Source of the DNA: HK1 sp965220535 | Lineage (GTDB): Bacteria; Pseudomonadota; Gammaproteobacteria; HK1 | Assembly (NCBI GenBank): GCA_965220535.1 | Contig: OZ244833.1 | Span: 1,302,001-1,366,000, forward strand | DNA length: 64,000 nucleotides | Reading direction: 5' to 3' | Shown: piece after piece, positions 10,358-20,472 of the stretch | How the letters are laid out: every line of letters starts with the position of its first letter | Numbering within the stretch: position 1 is the stretch's first letter | The notes under the pieces: model-generated | Database searches by the model: none | What the model was told of the DNA's origin: nothing | What the model saw: only the letters and a program-made list of their open reading frames with translations | Made by a program: the position numbers and the translations under genes

Positions 10358-11320
10358 ATGCGTATCGGATTCATCGGACTGGGCAACGTCGGCAGCAAGC
10401 TCGCGGGCTCGCTGCTGCGCAACGGCTGGAAACTGACCGTGCGGGATCTCGATCCCGAAGTCGCCCGTCCCTTTTTGGAGGCCGGAGCCGACTGGGGCGA
10501 AAGCCCGGCGTCGATGACGAAGGCCTGCGATGCCCTCATCACCTGCCTGCCCTCGCCCGCCGCGAGCGCCCGCATATTGGAAGGCGAAGACGGGATCCTC
10601 GAGGCGATGGGGCCTTCGAAGATCTGGATGGAAATGTCCACCACCGACGAAGCCGAAGTCCGACGGCTAGGCGAGAGGGTCGCGGCCCTCGGGGGGGCGG
10701 CGGTGGACTGCCCCGTTTCCGGCGGCTGCCATCGCGCCGGTACGGGAAATATCTCGATTTTCGCCGGCGGCGATCGCCCGACCTTCGAGCGCATCCTCCC
10801 CTTGCTGACCACGATGGGGCGGCGGATATTGCATACCGGCCCTTTGGGCTCCGCTTCGATCTTGAAGGTCGTCACCAACTATCTCGCCACCGCCAATCTC
10901 GTATCGTGCTGCGAGGCGCTGGTCACCGCGCGGGCCGCGGGCATGGATCTGGCCACCTCCTACGAGGCGATTCGGATTTCCTCCGGCAATTCCTTCGTGC
11001 ACGAGACCGAAAGCCAAGTCATCCTCAACGGCTCGCGCGATATATCCTTCACGATGGATCTCGTGAGCAAGGATATCGGGCTTTTCCAAGCCATCGCCGA
11101 CCGCCACGATATCCCGCTCGAGCTCGGACCCCTTCTCGTCGATATCTTTCGCGATGCCGTCGAGCGTTACGGCGAGCGCGAATGGTCGCCCAATATCATC
11201 CGACGCTTGGAGGACGCCACCGGCCTTTCGATCCGCGCCCCGGGCTTTCCCGCCGAGATGATCGACGACGAAGCCGAAGAGCCCGGACGCGAGATCGTCC
11301 CGAAAGCCCCACAAGGCTAG
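10358..11320 (+). CDS. NAD(P)-dependent beta-hydroxyacid dehydrogenase (HIBADH/GarR family)
   Basis: This 320-residue enzyme has an N-terminal Rossmann motif (GLGNVG at 7-12), the substrate-binding signature DCPVSGGCHRAGTG, and the catalytic lysine in KVVTNYL (Lys170). The family reduces or oxidises 3-hydroxyisobutyrate, tartronate semialdehyde and similar short hydroxyacids. The ATG at 10358 is preceded by GCGAAGG. It lies 132 bp after the DMGDH-like gene in the same direction, with a 12-bp tandem duplication (GAATGCGCGGAT) across the end of that gene. The substrate cannot be assigned from sequence. Confidence 0.9.
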   Translation: MRIGFIGLGNVGSKLAGSLLRNGWKLTVRDLDPEVARPFLEAGADWGESPASMTKACDALITCLPSPAASARILEGEDGILEAMGPSKIWMEMSTTDEAEVRRLGERVAALGGAAVDCPVSGGCHRAGTGNISIFAGGDRPTFERILPLLTTMGRRILHTGPLGSASILKVVTNYLATANLVSCCEALVTARAAGMDLATSYEAIRISSGNSFVHETESQVILNGSRDISFTMDLVSKDIGLFQAIADRHDIPLELGPLLVDIFRDAVERYGEREWSPNIIRRLEDATGLSIRAPGFPAEMIDDEAEEPGREIVPKAPQG

Positions 11321-11372
11321 CGGCGCCACCGAATATCGCGATCCTTCGATCGAACTCCCGAGGAGCGAGACC

Positions 11373-11621
11373 ATGGGAAAATCCTGCGAGATGTGCATGA
11401 TGCCGATGAAAAAAGATCCGGGGGAAAGCGGATCCGATCGCTATTGCAGCCACTGCTTCCAAGACGGGGTCTTTCGCTATAGCGGCGACGACCTGCGTGA
11501 ATTCCAGCGCCAATGCTACGAGGGAATGCGAGCGCAGGGTATCGGCCTTCCGCGGGCGAAGTTCTATGCTTGGACGATCCGCTTTGCGCCCTACTGGAAA
11601 GAAAAAAGGAGATCGCGATGA
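11373..11621 (+). CDS. Small putative zinc-ribbon protein
   Basis: This 82-residue protein has four N-terminal cysteines arranged as CEMCM and CSHCF around a short linker, the pattern of a single zinc ribbon. A charged, aromatic-rich C-terminal half follows. Related small 'putative zinc ribbon' proteins exist, but their role is unknown. GAGGAG lies 7 nt before the ATG. It follows the hydroxyacid dehydrogenase by 52 bp and overlaps the next mini-ORF by ATGA. Confidence 0.75.
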   Translation: MGKSCEMCMMPMKKDPGESGSDRYCSHCFQDGVFRYSGDDLREFQRQCYEGMRAQGIGLPRAKFYAWTIRFAPYWKEKRRSR

Positions 11622-11815
11622 CAAAACGCCGCCCGGCAAAAACGAAAGCCGGGGGGTGTTTCACGACAGCGGATCCTTTAAGAGCATCGACTAAGAGCAT
11701 CGACGCTTTTTCGATCGACGAAGGAGGCGCCGATAGTCCATCGAGTTCGCCGATCGACTTTTTACCGGCTATGCAAGACCCCCGAAAAACAAAAACAACG
11801 AACAATCCTCGATAG
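11618..11815 (+). CDS. Hypothetical 65-residue protein, translationally coupled
   Basis: A short frame starts at an ATG that overlaps the stop codon of the zinc-ribbon gene (ATGA) and has a strong AAGGAG 5-6 nt upstream. The product is basic at both ends and Ser/Asp-rich in the middle, with no recognisable domain. A 13-bp tandem duplication (TAAGAGCATCGAC) inside it gives repeated residues. The start signals favour real translation; the absence of any family keeps confidence moderate. Confidence 0.4.
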   Translation: MTKRRPAKTKAGGCFTTADPLRASTKSIDAFSIDEGGADSPSSSPIDFLPAMQDPRKTKTTNNPR

Positions 11816-11828
11816 GGAGCATAAAACG

Positions 11829-14375
11829 ATGATTCGATCTTGTCGGTCAGTCAAGCCCCCCGGCTCGAAAGGAACTCGCTCGCTCGCTTGGGCCCTTGCG
11901 ATCTTCGCCGCGCTCTCGATTCACTACGCTCCCGCCTTTGCGCAAAATCCGGGGCCGACCCCGGCGCCGGCCCTTCGAATTTCCCATCAGGGCGTTTTGA
12001 CGATAACCGAGGGGGCTTCGAGGAGTTTTTCGGTCAGCCTCACGGCGCGTCCGCAAAGCGACGTGGCGGTCTCGCTATCGGTGAGCAACACGAATATCAC
12101 CCTTTCGAAGACATCCTTGACCTTCGAGGTCGAGAACTATGCGACGGCGCAATCGATCACCGTCGAAGCCGCCGAGGACGACGATGCGACGGACGGTTCG
12201 AGCACGATCACCTTGGCGGCATCGGGCGGACTGACTTCTTCGCTTTCGCTCTCGGTCAGCATCGAGGACGACGAGACTGTAGGATTCTTGCTTGATCTCG
12301 AATCCCTGACGGTCATGGAGGGATTAGAAGGCAGGTTCAGGGTAAAACTGGCGACCCAACCCTCCGACGATGTCACGGTCAGCTTCACGACCTCGGACGC
12401 CGACAGCGCCGTCGCCGATACACAACCCTTCTCGAGCGGCAACCAAAGCAGTTTCACCTTCACTCGATTCGGCAATGACGGCGCTTGGGATCGATACAAG
12501 CCGGTGGTCGTCAAGGCGTTGCGCGACGCTGATTCGGATAACGAATCGGTAACGATTTCTTTTGTCGGAGCGGGCGGGGATTACCAAGGCGTCAGAGGCA
12601 GCGTCCCCGTTTCCATCACCGACGGCGATAGAACATCGGGAACCATCCTTCTTTCGGGCCCACAGACGCTGACGATACTCGAAGGGACATCGGAGATGTT
12701 CGCTGTCAGACTCTCGGGAAGCCCGATCGGCGAAGCGATCGTTTCTCTTTCGAAGACGAGCAGCGCGTTGAACCTCTCCCCGAGCTCTTTGACATTCGAC
12801 GCCTCGAACTATTCCCTCGGGAAATTGATCACCGTCTCGACTTCCGAGGATGACGACGACACGAACGAATCCGACGAGATCACCATCAAAGTGGTATCGG
12901 GCGGATTCCGCGCTCCGCCGGTCACGAAATCGGTCAGCGTGTTCGATAGCGACGCCGAAGTCGGCTTCGACCTGAACCCCGCCTCGTTGAGTCTGAACGA
13001 AGGCGCACAAGGCAGCTTTCAGGTCCGCTTGGCGAACCCGCCTTCGACGGATATCACGGTGAACGCAAGCGTTTCGGATTCATCGATCGTCATCGATACC
13101 GATCCGCTCGAAAATGGCAACCAGAGTGCGCTCCAATTCAATCGAGGACAAGTCTTCGCTTGGCACGAATACCGGACGGTGCGCATCGAAGCGAGGCATG
13201 ACGATGATTCGATCGACGAATCGGTCGAAATCTCTCTTCGCGGCGCCAACGGAAATTACGCGGGCGAGACGGCGAGCGTTCGGGTCTCGGTCACCGATGA
13301 CGATCGCCCCTTTGTTCCCCCGCCCATTTATGCGGGGAATGTCGTCATCTCTCCTTCGATCCTCAGCTTGGGCGAGGGAGAGCGAGCGTACTTCTCGGTC
13401 GCTCTCGACCGCGCTCCGGCCTCGAATGTCATGATCGCACTGTCGAATACGAATCCGGATGTGAGCCTTGCCCCGAACTCCATCACCTTCACCGAGTCGA
13501 GTTGGTCGAAAAGCGTCGATGTCGCCGTCGTCGCGAGCGAGGATACCGATACGACGAGCGATTCCGATACGATCGCTTTCACCCTCGTCGATCCGATCGG
13601 TTTGGCCGCCAGAAACCGGATGGCTCGCTCGCTTGCGGTCTTCGTGATGGATAACGACAGCGCCCCTCAAATCGTGCCGATAAAGACTCAGGCCTTGGCC
13701 ATTCCCCCGCCGGATTCGGGGGACGATATGACCTTGCGCATCCGTTGCAACCAAGACTCCCCCTGCTCCGTCATCCTCGACTGCTCCACGCAAGTCGACG
13801 GCTCGGTCTACGAAGGCCCCCTGCCCGAGGCGATCCCCGGCTTCGGGGCAAGGTCTCTTTCGGCCGACGATATCCGGCGCTATACCGGATGGATGCCTTC
13901 GGCGACACTGGGTCGATTGGGATGCGCCTTGCGTTCCACCGAGACGATCGGCTCGCAAGTCTGGACCCGTTCGGGGGCCGACGTGCTCGTCAACAACAGC
14001 GCCTTCGTTCGCAGCGTCTTCGACGGCCGGGAATACCGAGCGGATATCGAATCGATCCCCTCCCCCGACTCTTTCGACGAGTCGAATATCAGGATTCGAT
14101 GCAACTCCAGCGAGACGCACTGCGGCGATATTCGCTTCGTCTGCTATACCGACGACGGCGCGAGGTACGAAACGGCCTTCGAGGGCTTGGTTCGCAAGAG
14201 GACGCTCCACCTGCAATCGGAAACGTTGGCGACAAGGCTCGGGACTCGCTGGCCGGGCTTGGGTCTTGCCTGCGAGCTGCGGGCGGCGGCGAGTTTCACG
14301 GTGCAGGTGCTGACTCGAACCGGCGGCGGAGGCGCCCTCATCAACAACAGCGCGACGGGCTCGGTGAAGCGATAG
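11829..14375 (+). CDS. Secreted protein with five Calx-beta-like repeats and two copies of a Cys-containing C-terminal domain
   Basis: This 848-residue protein has a signal peptide (hydrophobic core at about 18-37, cleavage near AFAQ). About five repeats follow between residues 45 and 625. Each has the Calx-beta-like pattern of a 'TEG' or 'NEG' strand, 'SLSVSNTN'-type strands, and an acidic EDDDxT...ITL segment ending in 'VxDDD'. Such acidic beta-sandwiches usually bind calcium and mediate adhesion. The tail holds two diverged copies (about 620-724 and 742-840) of a domain with the pattern IPxPDSxD, RIRC, two further Cys, and a closing NNS. The same domain ends the large secreted protein at 32656-36150. 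No sorting motif or autotransporter barrel is visible. AGGGAG precedes the ATG. Confidence 0.8.
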   Translation: MIRSCRSVKPPGSKGTRSLAWALAIFAALSIHYAPAFAQNPGPTPAPALRISHQGVLTITEGASRSFSVSLTARPQSDVAVSLSVSNTNITLSKTSLTFEVENYATAQSITVEAAEDDDATDGSSTITLAASGGLTSSLSLSVSIEDDETVGFLLDLESLTVMEGLEGRFRVKLATQPSDDVTVSFTTSDADSAVADTQPFSSGNQSSFTFTRFGNDGAWDRYKPVVVKALRDADSDNESVTISFVGAGGDYQGVRGSVPVSITDGDRTSGTILLSGPQTLTILEGTSEMFAVRLSGSPIGEAIVSLSKTSSALNLSPSSLTFDASNYSLGKLITVSTSEDDDDTNESDEITIKVVSGGFRAPPVTKSVSVFDSDAEVGFDLNPASLSLNEGAQGSFQVRLANPPSTDITVNASVSDSSIVIDTDPLENGNQSALQFNRGQVFAWHEYRTVRIEARHDDDSIDESVEISLRGANGNYAGETASVRVSVTDDDRPFVPPPIYAGNVVISPSILSLGEGERAYFSVALDRAPASNVMIALSNTNPDVSLAPNSITFTESSWSKSVDVAVVASEDTDTTSDSDTIAFTLVDPIGLAARNRMARSLAVFVMDNDSAPQIVPIKTQALAIPPPDSGDDMTLRIRCNQDSPCSVILDCSTQVDGSVYEGPLPEAIPGFGARSLSADDIRRYTGWMPSATLGRLGCALRSTETIGSQVWTRSGADVLVNNSAFVRSVFDGREYRADIESIPSPDSFDESNIRIRCNSSETHCGDIRFVCYTDDGARYETAFEGLVRKRTLHLQSETLATRLGTRWPGLGLACELRAAASFTVQVLTRTGGGGALINNSATGSVKR

Positions 14376-14475
14376 ATTCATCGAGAGCAAAAAAGAGGCC
14401 GTCGAACAAGCGATCGTCCCCGTCTTCGGATCGACACCCTCGTCATCGACATTCCTTCCTCGGGAGATCGCCGCC

Positions 14476-15201
14476 ATGCCTCGATTGAGCGACTATCGGG
14501 TTTTGACCTTCGATTGCTACGGCACGTTGATCGACTGGGAAACGGGGATATGGGACGCCCTGCAACCCATGATCATGCGCAACCGGCGCCGGGATATCTT
14601 GCGCCGAGCGGCTCTTCGCTCTTTCGCGAGCCTCGAACATCGCCACCAAGATCGAAATCCCGATCTTCCATACCCCGCATTGCTCGCGCGCGTGCATCGC
14701 AGCATCGCCGAGGCTTTCGAACTCGAAACCGACGAGGGACTCGATGCCGCTTTCGGGGACTCGGTGGAATACTGGCCCGCCTTTCCCGACAGCGCCGATG
14801 CCCTGCGAGCGCTGCAAGAGCGTTATCGCTTGGTGATTCTTTCGAATGTGCATCGAGAGGGCTTCGCCGCCTCCAATCGAAAGCTCGGCGTATCCTTCGA
14901 TGCGATCTACACCGCCCAAGATATCGGCTCTTATAAACCCTCGAACGCCAACTTCGAATACCTCTTGGCGCGACTGGAATCGGATTTCGGCTTCGCAAAG
15001 CGCGATATCTTGCATACCGCCCAGAGCCTTAGGCACGATCATGTTCCGGCGCGACGCTTCGGACTCGCCAACGCTTGGATCGATCGCCAAAGACTTTCCG
15101 AAGGAGGCGATTGGGGAGCGACGGAAGAGATCGAAAAACCACCCGAAGCCGATTTTCTCTTCTTCACGATGCGCGAAATGGTCGAGGCGGTAGAATCCTG
15201 A
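14476..15201 (+). CDS. HAD-superfamily hydrolase, type II haloacid dehalogenase-like
   Basis: This 241-residue protein begins with the HAD nucleophile motif FDCYGTLID (Asp13). It also has motif II (ILSNV) and the lysine region YKPSNANFEYLL. The layout matches the (S)-2-haloacid dehalogenase group. Most members with this layout are phosphatases or dehalogenases of unknown substrate. One oddity: the third acidic motif, usually GD(x)3-4D after the lysine, reads HTAQSLRHDHVPA, with a single Asp. This is seen in some dehalogenase-like proteins. GGGAG precedes the ATG. Confidence 0.82.
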   Translation: MPRLSDYRVLTFDCYGTLIDWETGIWDALQPMIMRNRRRDILRRAALRSFASLEHRHQDRNPDLPYPALLARVHRSIAEAFELETDEGLDAAFGDSVEYWPAFPDSADALRALQERYRLVILSNVHREGFAASNRKLGVSFDAIYTAQDIGSYKPSNANFEYLLARLESDFGFAKRDILHTAQSLRHDHVPARRFGLANAWIDRQRLSEGGDWGATEEIEKPPEADFLFFTMREMVEAVES

Positions 15202-15276
15202 AAGCCGGTCGCCGAAACGATCTCGTTTCGCTTTCGGGTCTTGTCGACCCGTCGAAGGAAATACCGAAAAACCGCC

Positions 15277-16683
<1,407 letters not shown>

Positions 16684-16924
16684 AGTTCGCGATCGACAGC
16701 GACAAGACACGGCGACAAAAGCGACCGCCGAATCGACGAGCCCCCTATATCGCCCCGACATCGCTCCGATATCGAAAGCCACGAGCATCGAAAGCCACGA
16801 GAAGCGCAAGTCGCGACGAAGTCGCAAGAAGCGGGATCGATTCGCTCGAAGCAAGCCGACAAAGCGAGCCCGAGCGGCGACCCGCGCGGGCGAATCTAAG
16901 GCCTTCTTCCGCTCAGTGCGAGGC

Positions 16925-17923
16925 CTAAGAGCGCTCCGCCGACGACATGGCGCAAAGCGTCATGAACGCCCGGCGCGCAGGCTCTATATTGGCGATATTC
17001 TTGCCCGCAATATCATAAGCGGTGCCATGCGCCGGGGTGGTGATGGGCACCGGCAAGCCGCCCAAGACGGTCACCCCGCGATCGAAGCCGAGCAGCTTGA
17101 TGGCGATCTGCCCTTGGTCGTGGTACATACTCACCACGCAATCGAAATCGCCGTCCCGCAAGCGCGGATAAAGGGTATCGGAGGGATAAGGCCCGCGGGC
17201 ATCGATCCGCGCCGCCTTCGCCCTCTCCACCGCCGGTGCGATGATCTCGATCTCCTCGTCGCCGATGGTCCCGCCCTCGCCCGCATGCGGGTTCAAAGCC
17301 GCCACCGCGATCCGCGGATGGGCAAAGCCTGCGGCTTGCAAAGTGCGGTGAGCGAGATCCACCGCCTCTTCTATCTCCTGCGTTTCCAAGCGCTTAGCCA
17401 CCTCGCGCAAGGGGATATGGGAAGTTACCCGCGCATTCCACATACCGTCGATCACGTTGAACTCGCTCGCCCGAGAGCGCGAGCCGAGCCTTTGCTTCGC
17501 CCATTGCAGCTCGTCCTCGGTGCCAAGACCCGCCCGATGCATCGCCTGCTTGTTGAAGGGCATGAAGCAGATCCCGTCGACCTTGCCCGCAGCCGCAAGA
17601 TCCAAAGCCTCGCCGAACCAACGCATCACCGCCGCGCCCGCCTCGATCGAGACCCTCCCCAAAGGAGCCGCCGCCGGATCGATCGCCGAGATATCCAGCA
17701 AATTCGGGGTATCGTCTTCGAAACTCGTCTGCTCGATACGCTCGACGACGCGCACCGGAATATCGAGCGCGCCGACCTCGTTGCCCGCGCGAAAGACCCG
17801 AGCATCGGAGACGATCACGATGCGAGCGCTCTTGCGCACCTCGTCGATCGAAAGCAGTTTGCTCATCACCTCGGGACCGACGCCTGCGGCATCCCCCTGC
17901 ACCAGCGCTATCAACGGTTTCAT
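16925..17923 (-). CDS. PdxA-family 4-hydroxythreonine-4-phosphate dehydrogenase-like enzyme
   Basis: This 332-residue enzyme has the PdxA blocks GDAAGVGPEVMSK and MPFNKQAMH, and the metal-ligand histidines in TSHIPL, NPHAGEGG and SMYHDQGQI. It is probably of the PdxA2 type: it lies next to a TRAP transporter (114 bp between start codon and dctM stop) and away from vitamin B6 or ksgA genes. PdxA2 enzymes oxidatively decarboxylate 4-phospho-D-threonate or -erythronate. The kinase normally paired with PdxA2 is not seen here, so a classical PdxA role cannot be excluded. The ATG at 17921-17923 has GAGAGG 5 nt upstream. The leader just before it carries a repeated TCGTTCGC-type sequence. Confidence 0.85.
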   Translation of the reverse strand: MKPLIALVQGDAAGVGPEVMSKLLSIDEVRKSARIVIVSDARVFRAGNEVGALDIPVRVVERIEQTSFEDDTPNLLDISAIDPAAAPLGRVSIEAGAAVMRWFGEALDLAAAGKVDGICFMPFNKQAMHRAGLGTEDELQWAKQRLGSRSRASEFNVIDGMWNARVTSHIPLREVAKRLETQEIEEAVDLAHRTLQAAGFAHPRIAVAALNPHAGEGGTIGDEEIEIIAPAVERAKAARIDARGPYPSDTLYPRLRDGDFDCVVSMYHDQGQIAIKLLGFDRGVTVLGGLPVPITTPAHGTAYDIAGKNIANIEPARRAFMTLCAMSSAERS

Positions 17924-18037
17924 GACGCCTCTCTTGCTATTCGCGTTGTCGTTCGCATTGTCGTTCGCGTTCGCGACAAAGCCCTTTATCGGGTATCGAA
18001 AAAGGAAGGGCGGGGCTCTTTCGCTCGACACCGAGCC

Positions 18038-19321
18038 TCAACGATAGAAATACTCCACCAAGGACATCGGCAAGATCGGGATATAGGTCACCGCCATCAA
18101 CAGCCCGATGAGAACCGCGATGAAGGGCAGATTGACGCGGGTCGTCTCCCAGATATCGGTGCGAGCGATCGAGCAGGAGGTCACCAACACGCTCGCCACC
18201 GGCGGGGTTTGCTGACCGATGGCGAGATTGAGGGTCAAGATGATCCCGAAATGCACCGGATCGATACCGACCGTCTGCACCAAGGGCAGCACGATGGGCA
18301 CCACGAGGATGATCGCCGCCGCCCCGTGCAAAAGCATCCCCATCAGCAGCAACAAGACATTGAGGATCATCAGCACCGCGTATTTATCGGTGGTGATCGA
18401 AGTGATCGAGCGCGCCAAATTCTGCGGCACTTCCATCTCCGTCAAGTGCAAGCCGAGCACCGCCGACGACGCCACCAACAGCATCACCACCGCGGTTTGG
18501 GTAATCCCCTCGAGCAGCGCGTGGTAGAGATCGACCAGGGTCAGTTCCCGGTAGACGAAAAGGGAGATGGCCAAAGCCGCTACCACCGCCAGCCCCGCGC
18601 CCTCGGTTGCCGTCACCACCCCGCCGAAAATGCCGCCCAAAATGATCAACGGCAACAACAGCGCCGGTCCCGCGGACTTGAAGGCCTGCCACAGACGCGG
18701 CAGCGAGAAGGCCTCCTCCCGCGGCAGATCGAAGCGCACCGCGAACCACCAGCACAGGCAGAGCATCGCAAAGCCCCCGAGGAGGCCGGGCACGATTCCG
18801 GCGACGAAGAGCTGGACGATCGAGGTATCGGCAAGGGCCCCGTAGAGGATCATCGGGATCGACGGGGGGATGATGATCGCCAGCGATGCGGAAGAGGAAG
18901 TCACCGCGGCGGCGAAGGCGGCGCGATATCGCTTGCGCTTCATCGCCGGGATCAGAACCGAGCCGATGGCCGCCACATCCGCGACCGCCGAACCTGAAAT
19001 CTCGGCGAAAAAGAGCGAGACCGTAACGTTGACCATCGCCAATCCGCCGCGGATGAATCCGATCAACGCCGATGTGAAATCGATCAGTCGCCGCGAAATC
19101 CCGCCGGTATTCATCAAGGCCCCGGCGAGAACGAAAAGGGGGATGGCGATCAAGGGAAAGCTGGTGGCGCCGTCGAACATCGCCAACGCGGCGTTATAAA
19201 GACCGAACACCCCGCCTTGCGAGATCATGCCGACGAGGGCGGCAGCGCATATCGCGACCCCGATCGGCACGTTGATCATGATCAACGCGAAGAGGATGAG
19301 GATCACGAGAAGGGATATCAC
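18038..19321 (-). CDS. dctM: TRAP transporter large permease (DctM/SiaM type)
   Basis: This 427-residue, roughly 12-helix membrane protein of the IT superfamily forms the Na+-coupled channel of a TRAP uptake system. Typical features are PLFVLAGALMNTGGISRRL near the N-terminus, ASLAIIIPPSIPMILYG in the middle and NLAIGQQTPPVASVL near the end. The start is a GTG (19319-19321) only 6 bp after the dctQ stop, with AGGG upstream, so translation is probably coupled. The partners are the small permease and binding protein upstream, and the PdxA-like enzyme lies downstream. Confidence 0.94.
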   Translation of the reverse strand: MISLLVILILFALIMINVPIGVAICAAALVGMISQGGVFGLYNAALAMFDGATSFPLIAIPLFVLAGALMNTGGISRRLIDFTSALIGFIRGGLAMVNVTVSLFFAEISGSAVADVAAIGSVLIPAMKRKRYRAAFAAAVTSSSASLAIIIPPSIPMILYGALADTSIVQLFVAGIVPGLLGGFAMLCLCWWFAVRFDLPREEAFSLPRLWQAFKSAGPALLLPLIILGGIFGGVVTATEGAGLAVVAALAISLFVYRELTLVDLYHALLEGITQTAVVMLLVASSAVLGLHLTEMEVPQNLARSITSITTDKYAVLMILNVLLLLMGMLLHGAAAIILVVPIVLPLVQTVGIDPVHFGIILTLNLAIGQQTPPVASVLVTSCSIARTDIWETTRVNLPFIAVLIGLLMAVTYIPILPMSLVEYFYR

Positions 19322-19327
19322 CGGACC

Positions 19328-19927
19328 CTATCCCCCGGCGCTCGGCGATGATTTCGAGCGGGGTACGCGCTCGCTTTGCCGCCCGGCATCTTTCGGAGTC
19401 GACATCTCTCGAACGCGGGAGATCTCTTCGGCGATTTCCTCTTCTTCCTCGCTGCGGCCGGCGTCGAGGCGGGCCAGGGCCTCGGGCAGGCTCAAGGCAT
19501 GGGCGCAAAGGAAAAGGGCGCATCCGATGGGGACCACGGATTGCGTCAGCTGCAAGGGGATCCATTCCAAGGAGACCAGAGTCTCGCCCGCCATCACCCG
19601 CAGGACATACCAGCCGGCCCAAGCGAGGGAGGCGAAGGTGAGAAAAACCACCGTCTCGCCGATCCAAAAGACGATGCGACGGGATTTGGGTCGCAGGCGA
19701 AGCAGCAGACCGGAAAAGCCCAAATGACGCCGCTTGAGCGCCGCAAGCGCCGCGCCGTAATAGGTGATCCATGCCAGCAGGACGGAGGCGACTTCGTCGT
19801 ACCAGATCAAGGAATTCCCGGCAAAGCGAAAGCCCACGGCGGCCACCACCACCAACGCGAGGGCGATCAACAAGACGATCGCGATCGCTTGCAAGGCGAT
19901 ATTGAAAAAGCGGACGTAAACGGCCAT
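19328..19927 (-). CDS. dctQ: TRAP transporter small permease (DctQ type)
   Basis: This 199-residue protein has four hydrophobic segments, the family NSLIWYDEVASVLLAW motif and a charged, Glu-rich cytoplasmic tail that is longer than usual. It bridges binding protein and channel subunit in the TRAP complex. The ATG at 19925-19927 has GAGGA 6 nt upstream; an upstream in-frame extension of 94 codons is open but lacks family similarity and is rejected. Confidence 0.9.
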   Translation of the reverse strand: MAVYVRFFNIALQAIAIVLLIALALVVVAAVGFRFAGNSLIWYDEVASVLLAWITYYGAALAALKRRHLGFSGLLLRLRPKSRRIVFWIGETVVFLTFASLAWAGWYVLRVMAGETLVSLEWIPLQLTQSVVPIGCALFLCAHALSLPEALARLDAGRSEEEEEIAEEISRVREMSTPKDAGRQSERVPRSKSSPSAGG

Positions 19928-20472
19928 CGTCGATCCTCGGTCGGGGGCGAGACGACTCAACGAGGCTCTTCGGATTCGAAAGCCCTCATACGAAAACCCT
20001 TGCGCGCAAAGCCTTGCCGAGACGAAGAATGCCGATGTGCCTCGAGCGAGGAAGGCCGCCGCAAGGAGCATGGATCCTTCCGAGAATATCGCCGACTGCG
20101 CTGCGGCTATTCGATGAAAAGCCAAGGGGTCGGCAAAAGCGCGGCGAAGGTTTTCGGTTTTTTGATCCTTTGTTTTTCGATCCCTTGTTTTTTCATGCCC
20201 TGCTTTCAACCCTAGAGGGCTCGTTCGCCCCCATTCGAAAGCGCGAATCCGCCGAGCGAGGGCTTTAAAAAAGGCCCCGGCGGAGGAAACGCTCGGATCA
20301 AGGGCGAAAGAGGCCGATCAAGCATCGGATTTTTTCGCTCTCGATCTCGTAGCGCACTCCTTATCGAGAACGATTCGAGAAAACACCCCCCGCCCGCGCG
20401 AACTCGAAAAAGCGAGCGAGGGGGTCGTTTTCGTCGACGAAAAAACGCGAGCGAAAGCGCGAAGGGATATCG
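19928..20472. other. Unusually long dctP-dctQ spacer
   Basis: 545 bp separate the binding-protein gene from the small-permease gene, where TRAP operons usually have tens of bases. It contains GC-rich and purine-rich stretches and a run of imperfect repeats around TTTTTTGATCC (about 20150-20200). I see no gene and no strong terminator. A second promoter for dctQM-pdxA, or a processing/attenuation site that raises dctP over dctQM, is possible. Confidence 0.5.
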
